A stretch of 14,988 nucleotides of DNA. Source: Bacillota bacterium. Lineage in GTDB: Bacteria > Bacillota > Clostridia > Lachnospirales > Lachnospiraceae. The stretch spans positions 1-14,988 of the forward strand of contig JAEZJW010000151.1 of NCBI GenBank assembly GCA_023415595.1. The letters are read 5' to 3'. Below, piece after piece: positions 6,392 through 12,146 of the stretch (positions within the stretch are counted from its first letter, which is position 1; each line of letters starts with the position of its first letter). The notes beneath the pieces are model-generated. The model did no database searches, was not told the DNA's origin, and was given only the letters and a program-made list of their open reading frames with translations. The position numbers and the translations under genes were made by a program.

Positions 6392-7327
6392 ATGGCGAAT
6401 ATTAAATCAAAGATTACGGAATTAATCGGGAATACACCATTATTAGAGTTAAACAATTATAGTAAAGCTCACGGACTGGGTGCGAAGGTAATCGCGAAGC
6501 TGGAGTATTTCAACCCGGCTGGAAGTGTGAAGGACCGTATCGCAAGAAAAATGATTGAAGAAGCACTGAAAGAAGGAGTGATCAATCAGGATACTGTGAT
6601 TATAGAACCGACCAGCGGAAATACAGGAATTGGTCTGGCAAGTGTCTGCGCAAGCTATGGTCTAAGGCTTCTTATCGCGATGCCGGAAACAATGAGCATA
6701 GAGCGCAGGAATCTTATGAAGGCTTATGGGGCGGAGTTAATTCTGACCGAAGGTGCAAAGGGAATGAAGGGTGCTATAGAGAAGGCAAAGGAGCTGCAAG
6801 CTGATACTCCGAACAGCTTTATTCCTTCCCAGTTCGAGAATCCCAACAATCCGAAGGTACATGAAGAGACTACCGGTGTAGAGATCTGGAATGATACTGA
6901 CGGTAAGATCGATATCTTTGTAGCCGGCGTCGGAACAGGCGGAACCATCTCAGGTGTAGGAGCTTATCTGAAGTCTAAGAACCCTGCAGTGAAGATTGTT
7001 GCTGTAGAGCCGACAGATTCACCGGTGTTATCCGAAGGCCGTGCAGGGGCACATAAAATTCAGGGAATTGGAGCAGGCTTTGTACCAAATACGCTGAATA
7101 CTAAGATTTATGATGAAATCATCACAGTAAATCATGAGGATGCATTTACAGTAGGAAGAGAACTTGCAAAGGTCGAGGGTGTATTAGTGGGAATCTCCTC
7201 AGGAGCAGCCCTGTGGGCAGCCACCGAGATAGCTAAGAGACCTGAAAATGCCGGTAAGAATATCGTAGTGCTGCTGCCCGATACCGGGGAAAGATACCTT
7301 TCTACACTGATGTTCACAGAAGCATAA
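6392..7327 (+). CDS. cysK: Cysteine synthase (O-acetylserine sulfhydrylase)
   Basis: PLP enzyme that makes L-cysteine from O-acetyl-L-serine and sulfide, the last step of cysteine biosynthesis, in the cytoplasm. The signatures run in order: ITELIGNTPLLEL (8-20), the PLP lysine Lys47 in NPAGSVKDR, the substrate loop EPTSGNTGIGLA, the PLP phosphate-binding GTGGTISGVG, and GISSGAALWAA near the C-terminus. At 311 residues it matches the family. I chose the ATG at 6392 because AGAAAGGA precedes it and MANIKSKI is the normal start; a GTG seven codons upstream would place the ribosome binding site inside the gene. A terminator follows directly, so it is transcribed alone from the promoter at 6242. 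The adjacent Rrf2 gene and the promoter-overlapping inverted repeat suggest repression when cysteine is plentiful. Confidence 0.97.
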   Translation: MANIKSKITELIGNTPLLELNNYSKAHGLGAKVIAKLEYFNPAGSVKDRIARKMIEEALKEGVINQDTVIIEPTSGNTGIGLASVCASYGLRLLIAMPETMSIERRNLMKAYGAELILTEGAKGMKGAIEKAKELQADTPNSFIPSQFENPNNPKVHEETTGVEIWNDTDGKIDIFVAGVGTGGTISGVGAYLKSKNPAVKIVAVEPTDSPVLSEGRAGAHKIQGIGAGFVPNTLNTKIYDEIITVNHEDAFTVGRELAKVEGVLVGISSGAALWAATEIAKRPENAGKNIVVLLPDTGERYLSTLMFTEA

Positions 7328-7342
7328 GAATAATAGCTATTC

Positions 7343-7393
7343 AGCCGCAGATTGTCGGTTCCGCTTATGGAGCCGCCAGCCTGCGGCTTTTTT
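7343..7393 (+). terminator. Rho-independent terminator of cysK
   Basis: AGCCGCAG (7343-7350) pairs with CTGCGGCT (7381-7388). An inner stem CGGTTCC/GGAGCCG lies in the loop, and a run of six T residues ends at 7393. Confidence 0.9.
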
Positions 7394-7394
7394 G

Positions 7395-7423
7395 TTACTT
7401 AATTAAGTACTGCCACATATAAT
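7395..7423 (+). promoter_or_regulatory. Possible SigA promoter of the amidase gene
   Basis: TTACTT (7395-7400), 17 bases, TATAAT (7418-7423): a perfect -10 and weak -35, placed between the cysK terminator and the amidase ribosome binding site TAGGAGT. Confidence 0.5.
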
Positions 7424-7461
7424 ATTAGTAATACTATTCCATCTATGTTTAGGAGTAACTT

Positions 7462-8292
7462 ATGCCACGCATTATCATAGATCCGGGTCATGGCGGTAAT
7501 GATGCCGGTGACATTTATGAAAACAGACTTGAGAAGGATGACAACCTGAGGCTTGCGCTACTAGTAGGTGAAATACTTCAGAATAAATATCATTATGATG
7601 TTATATATACCAGGACCACGGATTCTTATGTATCCCAGTTGGAACGGGCAAGGATTGCTAATGAAGCGGGCGGTGACCTGCTGTTGTCAATACACAGGAT
7701 TACCGGTGATATTCCGGTTAAACCTCCGGGGCTTGGATTTTACATTGATGAAAGGGGCGGATTATCAGAGGCTGTAGCCAACAATATCAGCAAGGAACTG
7801 CAGGAGTTGGGCTTTTCTGATTACCAGATCAATATCAGAACAGATCTTCCGTTATTCAGGGAAACGGATATGCCCTCGGTCATGCTGGGAATCGGGTACA
7901 TGAACTCTGATATCGATAACGAGCTTTTTGATAACCATTTGGAGGAATTAGCAGAACAAATTGCAGAAGGTGTGGTTCAATCTTTTTCAGAAATCCCTGA
8001 AACAGGCTCACAAATGAATAGCAGTCAGGTGAAACCATCGCCTAAAATAAAATCATCCAAGGTAAAAAGTGCACCCCCTCCGATTTACCGGATCAGGGTT
8101 GGAATTCATTCAAGGTATCAGAATGCCTTCGAACAGCAGAAGGCCCTGATCATAAAGGGTTACCCGGCTGAGATAACCAGATTAAAGGAAAGCTATGCTG
8201 TAGAAGTCGGAGATTATAAAGAATTGGATTCTGCGGTATATCTGGAAGGACTTCTGCAAAGAGAAGGCTATAACACCATAATCTGTACATAA
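7462..8292 (+). CDS. N-acetylmuramoyl-L-alanine amidase-like protein (Amidase_3) with SPOR domain
   Basis: Zinc amidase fold that in active members cuts the bond between N-acetylmuramate and the peptide stem of peptidoglycan. The Amidase_3 domain covers about 2-175: IIIDPGHGGNDAGD gives zinc ligand His10, RLEKDDNL gives Glu24, and LLSIHRI gives His78. The family's catalytic Glu normally lies in a segment like VLVEVGF; here it reads VMLGIGY, so position 143 is Gly (codon GGA, one base from GAA). A Ser/Lys/Pro-rich linker (about 180-208) leads to a SPOR-like domain (about 209-276), which in relatives binds denuded glycan at division sites. There is no signal peptide, unusual for a wall enzyme acting on its own cell but common in clostridial amidases of this type. 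It may be a wall-binding protein with lost or altered activity, or use another residue. Confidence 0.88.
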   Translation: MPRIIIDPGHGGNDAGDIYENRLEKDDNLRLALLVGEILQNKYHYDVIYTRTTDSYVSQLERARIANEAGGDLLLSIHRITGDIPVKPPGLGFYIDERGGLSEAVANNISKELQELGFSDYQINIRTDLPLFRETDMPSVMLGIGYMNSDIDNELFDNHLEELAEQIAEGVVQSFSEIPETGSQMNSSQVKPSPKIKSSKVKSAPPPIYRIRVGIHSRYQNAFEQQKALIIKGYPAEITRLKESYAVEVGDYKELDSAVYLEGLLQREGYNTIICT

Positions 8293-8338
8293 GAAGCTTT
8301 ATCTCCGGTGATAGGTTTTACCGATTTCCATCCATGGC

Positions 8339-8367
8339 TTGACTTGTTCTTTTATTTCCATTATAAT
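8339..8367 (+). promoter_or_regulatory. SigA promoter of the yicC-remA-rpoZ unit
   Basis: TTGACT (8339-8344), 17 bases, TATAAT (8362-8367): near-consensus. Transcription would start near 8374, about 37 bases before the yicC ATG. Confidence 0.75.
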
Positions 8368-8410
8368 AAATTGGATATAAGGAAAAATACCTTTGAGAGA
8401 GAGTAATCCT

Positions 8411-9289
8411 ATGTTGAAGAGTATGACAGGTTTTGGCCGTAATGAGATCGCCCAGGTAGACCGTAAGATTACGGTCGAGATGAAAGCGGTGAACCACAGA
8501 TATTGTGAGATTTCAATCAAGATGCCGAAGAAACTCAGTTTCTTTGAGGCAGGGATCCGAAATGTTTTGAAGCAGTATATCGGCAGAGGCAAGGTGGATG
8601 TATTCATTAATTATGAAGACTACACTGAGAATAATGTCTGTGTGAAATATAATGCTGAGCTTGCCCGTGAATATCTGGGTTATTTAAACCAGATGAGTAA
8701 GGATTTCGGTATCGAAAATGATATCCGTGTCTCAGCATTGTCCAGATTCGCTGAGGTATTTACGCTGGAGGAACAGACCATTGATGAGAATGAACTCTGG
8801 GAACTGGTGGAAGAAGCAGTGAGAGGTGCAGCAAGCCGTTTCGTGGATACCAGAATTGCGGAAGGCGAGCATCTGAAAAAGGATATCAATGATAAGCTGG
8901 ATGGTCTTTTAAAGCTTGTAGAATTCATTGAAACCAGATCACCCGAGGTAGTAAATGAATACAGGAATAAATTGTATGCTAAGGTTACGGAGTTACTTGG
9001 AGATACTAAGGTTGAGGAAAGCATCCTGGTAACAGAGATCACCGTATTTGCAGATAAGATTTGTGTGGATGAAGAAACTGTCCGTTTAAAGAGCCATATC
9101 AGCAATATGAAGGCTACCTTAAATGATAGTGAAAATATTGGCAGAAAGCTGGATTTCATCGCTCAGGAGATGAACCGGGAAGCAAATACCATCTTGTCAA
9201 AGGCAAATGATCTTGAGGTAACTAATAAAGCGATTGATCTGAAAACAGAGATTGAAAAAATCAGAGAGCAGATTCAGAATATCGAATAG
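8411..9289 (+). CDS. yicC: YicC/YloC family endoribonuclease
   Basis: Member of the YicC/YloC family; characterised relatives in E. coli and Bacillus act as endoribonucleases on RNA. The YicC N-terminal domain (about 1-155) begins with the hallmark MLKSMTGFGRNE and continues with EMKAVNHRYCEISIKMP. The C-terminal DUF1732 part (about 205-292) contains FIAQEMNREANTILSKAND and ends with EIEKIREQIQNIE, both diagnostic. At 292 residues it has the family length. The ATG at 8411 is preceded by GAGAGAG at good spacing and gives the canonical N-terminus; a TTG six codons upstream overlaps that site and is less likely. It leads the cluster with remA (25 bases further on) and rpoZ, the usual Firmicute arrangement. 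Confidence 0.95.
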   Translation: MLKSMTGFGRNEIAQVDRKITVEMKAVNHRYCEISIKMPKKLSFFEAGIRNVLKQYIGRGKVDVFINYEDYTENNVCVKYNAELAREYLGYLNQMSKDFGIENDIRVSALSRFAEVFTLEEQTIDENELWELVEEAVRGAASRFVDTRIAEGEHLKKDINDKLDGLLKLVEFIETRSPEVVNEYRNKLYAKVTELLGDTKVEESILVTEITVFADKICVDEETVRLKSHISNMKATLNDSENIGRKLDFIAQEMNREANTILSKANDLEVTNKAIDLKTEIEKIREQIQNIE

Positions 9290-9313
9290 TCAATACCGAA
9301 AAGAGGAATAACT

Positions 9314-9604
9314 TTGAACAGGTTAATTAATGTGGGCTTTGGAAATGTAGTGAACTCCAATAAGATCATAGGAATTATCAGTCCGGATGCCGCACCGGTC
9401 AAGAGAATGGTGCAATCAGCAAAGGATACGGGTATGGCAATTGATGCAACCTGTGGCAGAAGGACAAAAGCGGTGATAGTAACTGAAAGCGGACACTTGG
9501 TTTTATCCTCTCTGTTGCCGGAAACGATAGCCGGAAGAGTAAACCAGTTCAGCCTGAGGGAACCGGCCGACAGTCAGGAAGCTTATTTAACTAATGCAGA
9601 ATAA
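9314..9604 (+). CDS. remA: RemA/DUF370 family DNA-binding regulator
   Basis: Small protein of the DUF370 family; Bacillus RemA is a DNA-binding regulator that activates biofilm matrix and osmoprotection operons. The conserved start INVGFGNVVNSNKIIGIISP, the segment APVKRMVQSAKD and the core IDATCGRRTKAVIV with its paired arginines all match. At 96 residues it is a few residues longer at the C-terminus than typical members (about 85-90). The TTG start is supported by AGAGGA upstream and by the normal N-terminal sequence. It lies between yicC and rpoZ in the same orientation, with gaps of 24 and 37 bases, so it is almost certainly co-transcribed. In most Firmicutes gmk would come next; it is absent here. 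Confidence 0.93.
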   Translation: MNRLINVGFGNVVNSNKIIGIISPDAAPVKRMVQSAKDTGMAIDATCGRRTKAVIVTESGHLVLSSLLPETIAGRVNQFSLREPADSQEAYLTNAE

Positions 9605-9641
9605 TCAATTAAATTTTACATCCATAGAGAGGAGATATTAT

Positions 9642-9893
9642 ATGTTACATCCATCCTATACAGATTTAATGAGAGTAGTAAACAGCGAGGTAGAGCCGGG
9701 AGAACAGCCTGTGGTTAACAGCAGATATTCTATCGTAATTGCTACTGCAAGGAGAGCCAGACAGCTGATTAACGGTTCAGTTCCGATGGTAGACGTAAGC
9801 TATCAGAAGCCTTTATCCATCGCAGTGGAAGAGCTTTATCAATCTAAGGTCAAGATTGTCGGAGACGATGATAAGAACGAAGAGAATCAATAG
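9642..9893 (+). CDS. rpoZ: RNA polymerase omega subunit
   Basis: Smallest RNA polymerase subunit, which helps assemble and stabilise the beta-prime subunit. The sequence starts MLHPSYTDLMRVVN, followed by the omega hallmark SRYSIVIATARRARQLING (about 33-52) and the KPLSIAVEELYQSKV segment, then an acidic tail. The ATG at 9642 is chosen because a strong AGAGGAGA lies just upstream and the protein then begins as omega does; the frame is open 16 codons further up, but that would overlap the end of remA without a ribosome binding site. The length of 83 residues is normal for clostridia. It is the last gene of the yicC cluster, followed by hairpins. Confidence 0.93.
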   Translation: MLHPSYTDLMRVVNSEVEPGEQPVVNSRYSIVIATARRARQLINGSVPMVDVSYQKPLSIAVEELYQSKVKIVGDDDKNEENQ

Positions 9894-9914
9894 TAAACGT
9901 TATTATATGAGAAC

Positions 9915-9930
9915 AACCGGCAAGCCGGTT
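9915..9930. other. Small hairpin after rpoZ
   Basis: AACCGGC (9915-9921), AA, GCCGGTT (9924-9930): a perfect 7-bp stem with a two-base gap between the arms, lacking a T-run. It may stabilise the 3' end of the rpoZ transcript ahead of the next hairpin. Confidence 0.4.
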
Positions 9931-9947
9931 CACTTGTCATGTATTCC

Positions 9948-9989
9948 AGCACTTTCATATCGGTTCATATGAAGGTGCTTTATCGTTTC
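9948..9989 (+). terminator. Probable terminator of the yicC-remA-rpoZ unit
   Basis: AGCACTTTCATAT (9948-9960) pairs with ATATGAAGGTGCT (9967-9979) over 13 bp with one G-T wobble, followed by the T-rich stretch TTATCGTTT. Confidence 0.65.
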
Positions 9990-10024
9990 TGCTTAAAGAT
10001 ATTTGTTAGAAAGGAATTAACATC

Positions 10025-10708
10025 ATGCAAAACAATGAGGAATTTGACGGACCGCGGAAAGGGCCTGAGGAAGAACCGGCAGAGACTTCCCTGACTACGG
10101 AAGAAGATAATGATGATTTCTATATAGAAGAACCGTATGATGCTTATTCCCAGGTGAAGCCGGAGGAACAGAAAAGAAATGGTATGAAAGGCTTCCTGTT
10201 TGACTTGATCTTTTATGGTGTATTGATTTTTGTTTGTATCTATATCATTCCTAATTTTGTGATGCAAAGGACCATTGTGGATGGATCCTCCATGGAAGAG
10301 ACCCTGTCTAACGGGGATCACCTTTATGTCGAGAAGCTTTCCTACCATTTTGATATGTTAAAGCGTTTTGATATCATCGTATTCTATCCCTTCGGGAGAG
10401 AGAATGAAGAATACTATGTCAAACGGATCATCGGATTACCCGGTGAGACCATACAGATCAAGGATGGTTTGATCTATATCGACGGAGAGATGCTGGAGGA
10501 GCACTACGGTAATGAGAAGATCGAATATGCTGGCCGGGCAGCCGAACCGATTAAGCTTGGCGATGAGGAATACTTTGTAATGGGAGATAACCGAAATATC
10601 AGCAAGGACAGCCGTTACGAAGCGGTAGGAAATGTCCTGAAGAAGAACATCGGCGGCCGTGCTTTTCTGCGTGTCAGCCCGTTGAGCAAATTCGGAACAA
10701 TAGATTAA
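10025..10708 (+). CDS. lepB: Type I signal peptidase
   Basis: Membrane serine protease that removes signal peptides from secreted preproteins on the outer face of the membrane. It has an acidic, disordered N-terminal region (1-52), one hydrophobic anchor (about 56-78), then the S26 catalytic domain. The nucleophile is Ser89 in VDGSSMEETL and the general base Lys133 in YYVKRIIGLPGE; the box VMGDNRNISKDSR near 190 is also typical. Length 227 is somewhat longer than minimal Gram-positive enzymes because of the charged N-terminal extension, which is common in clostridial SipS-like proteins. The start follows AGAAAGGA. It lies behind the rpoZ hairpins and before holA with its own promoter; I see no clear promoter of its own. 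A likely substrate in this window is the secreted YcdB-like protein. Confidence 0.95.
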   Translation: MQNNEEFDGPRKGPEEEPAETSLTTEEDNDDFYIEEPYDAYSQVKPEEQKRNGMKGFLFDLIFYGVLIFVCIYIIPNFVMQRTIVDGSSMEETLSNGDHLYVEKLSYHFDMLKRFDIIVFYPFGRENEEYYVKRIIGLPGETIQIKDGLIYIDGEMLEEHYGNEKIEYAGRAAEPIKLGDEEYFVMGDNRNISKDSRYEAVGNVLKKNIGGRAFLRVSPLSKFGTID

Positions 10709-10723
10709 AGAATGCATTTCCAC

Positions 10724-10752
10724 TTGCATTTTACATACAGATTAGGTAGAAT
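10724..10752 (+). promoter_or_regulatory. Probable SigA promoter of holA
   Basis: TTGCAT (10724-10729), 17 bases, TAGAAT (10747-10752), located 16 bases after the signal peptidase stop. The leader would be about 25 bases. Confidence 0.55.
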
Positions 10753-10782
10753 AGAAATGTTCTGAAAGGATGGCTGCACTTT

Positions 10783-11769
10783 ATGTTGGTAATCAAAGAG
10801 CATATTAAATCCGGTAACTTCAAGCAATTCTATCTTCTGTATGGCAGTGAAGCATATCTGAAAAAGCTTTATAAGGATAAATTAAAAACAGCAATCCTTC
10901 AGGATGGGAATGAGATGAATTACTCTTATTTCGAAGGAAAAGACATTGATATCAGGGAAGTCAGTGCTGTTGCACAGACATTACCCTTTTTCTCTGACCG
11001 TAGGCTCATCATCCTCGAAAACAGCGGATTGTTCAAGAGCCAGAATGAACTGTCGGACCAATTGAAAGATATTCCCGAAAGTACCTTCTTCCTGTTCCTG
11101 GAGGAGGAGATAGATAAACGGAACAAGCTCTTCAAGCTTGTGAAAGATGTCGGTACGGTATCGGAGATGAACGGGCTTGACGAGAAGAATTTAAAGCTCT
11201 TTGCAGCATCTCTTCTGAAGGAAGAAGGCAGGAGAATCTCTGAGCAGACAGTTACCTACCTTCTGGACAGATGCGGTTCCGATATGATGAATCTTAAGAG
11301 TGAGATTGATAAGTTGATCAGCTATACCTATGGCAGGGATGTCATTACGGCAGAAGATATCGATGAGGTAGTTACCACTCAGCTGACGGGCAAGATCTTT
11401 CAGATGATTGATGCAATCGGATCAAAACAGCAGGAGAGGGCTTTGGATTTATATTATGATCTGCTGGCTCTCAGGGAGAAGCCAATGTCGATCCTGTATC
11501 TGATCATAAGACATTTTAATATCCTGTTGCAGGCAAAGGACCTGACCGGAAGAGGGCATTCCCCCTCGGCTATCAGTGAAATGGTCGGGGTACCGCCGTT
11601 TGCTGCCGGCAAGTATATCAGCCAGGCGAAGAACTTCACCATAAAACGTCTGATGGAAGCCCTGGAATTCGGTACAGAGGTAGAGGAACAGGTAAAGACT
11701 GGACGGATGGTGGAGAAAATCGGTGTTGAGCTATTCATTATCACCTTCAGTGCCAGAAGTACAGGTTAA
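10783..11769 (+). CDS. holA: DNA polymerase III delta subunit
   Basis: Delta subunit of the clamp loader, which opens the beta sliding clamp during replication. The N-terminal domain (1-135) starts with the typical IKSGNFKQFYLLYGSEAYLK and carries the LPFFSDRRLIILE region that in family members contacts the clamp. The middle, helical lid domain (about 140-200) includes LLDRCGSDMMNLKSEIDKL, the most diagnostic stretch of the family. The C-terminal collar domain (205-328) contains LREKPMSILYLIIRHFN. At 328 residues the length is normal. The ATG at 10783 gives the standard N-terminus; its ribosome binding site GAAAGGA is 12 bases away, a little long. In many Firmicutes holA is next to rpsT; here a tRNA and a surface-protein gene lie between them. 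Confidence 0.94.
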   Translation: MLVIKEHIKSGNFKQFYLLYGSEAYLKKLYKDKLKTAILQDGNEMNYSYFEGKDIDIREVSAVAQTLPFFSDRRLIILENSGLFKSQNELSDQLKDIPESTFFLFLEEEIDKRNKLFKLVKDVGTVSEMNGLDEKNLKLFAASLLKEEGRRISEQTVTYLLDRCGSDMMNLKSEIDKLISYTYGRDVITAEDIDEVVTTQLTGKIFQMIDAIGSKQQERALDLYYDLLALREKPMSILYLIIRHFNILLQAKDLTGRGHSPSAISEMVGVPPFAAGKYISQAKNFTIKRLMEALEFGTEVEEQVKTGRMVEKIGVELFIITFSARSTG

Positions 11770-11825
11770 GTAAAATTAGGTGATTCGATCCGTAAATACA
11801 TGCTTACAGATCATCATATAGATAT

Positions 11826-11911
11826 GGAAGCGTATCGAAGTGGTCATAACGGCCCTGACTCGAAATCAGGTAGCCCTCACGGGCTCGTGGGTTCGAATCC
11901 CACCGCTTCCG
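11826..11911 (+). tRNA. tRNA-Ser (anticodon CGA)
   Basis: Class II tRNA with a 7-bp acceptor stem GGAAGCG/CGCTTCC, D arm, and anticodon stem CCTGA/TCAGG around the loop CTCGAAA, which gives anticodon CGA (11861-11863) and reads serine UCG codons. A long variable arm (AGCCC/GGGCT) and a T arm GTGGG-TTCGAAT-CCCAC follow. The discriminator is G and the CCA end is not encoded. It lies 56 bases after holA with no obvious promoter, so it may be co-transcribed with holA. Confidence 0.96.
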
Positions 11912-11915
11912 CTAA

Positions 11916-11970
11916 AGAAAGGCTTGAAACCTTATATTTGGGGTTTCAAGCCTTTCTACTTTGTTGTTTT
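11916..11970 (+). terminator. Terminator of the tRNA-Ser transcript
   Basis: AGAAAGGCTTGAAACC (11916-11931) and GGTTTCAAGCCTTTCT (11942-11957) form a perfect 16-bp stem with a 10-base loop. The T-rich stretch ACTTTGTTGTTTT follows. Confidence 0.85.
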
Positions 11971-12064
11971 ATGACATACATTTTTCATAAAATCCCTGTG
12001 CCATGCAATTCTCATAGTAAAAATTATGAATCAGTGGTAAAATGTTAATAAATTTATAAAAATT

Positions 12065-12094
12065 TGAAACCATGGAAGGGATTACTTCGTCTAA
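12065..12094 (+). promoter_or_regulatory. ECF-sigma-type promoter upstream of the SLH surface protein
   Basis: TGAAAC (12065-12070), 17 bases, CGTCTAA (12088-12094). The pair matches the promoter pattern recognised by Firmicute extracytoplasmic-function sigma factors of the SigV/SigM/SigW kind (TGAAAC ... CGTC/CGTA). It gives a leader of about 45 bases to the ATG at 12147. No convincing SigA promoter was seen between the tRNA terminator and the gene. No sigma factor is encoded in the window. Confidence 0.65.
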
Positions 12095-12146
12095 TGGACG
12101 AAAGGGTAGATAAATAAACCGAAAATATCATGAAAGGAGAAATTAT

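Noticed and set aside
8393..8410. Upstream TTG start for yicC
   Set aside because: The GAGAGAG ribosome binding site lies here and the family starts MLKSMTGFG at 8411.
8680..9159. 159-codon minus-strand frame opposite yicC
   Set aside because: Ser/Thr/Leu-rich antisense shadow of a conserved gene, with no independent start signals.
9594..9641. Longer rpoZ start overlapping the end of remA
   Set aside because: No ribosome binding site before 9594, a strong one before 9642, and omega homologues begin MLHPSY-like.
11800..12048. Open frame of 82 codons across the tRNA region
   Set aside because: It covers tRNA-Ser(CGA) and its terminator hairpin; the translation is of structural RNA and has no ribosome binding site.
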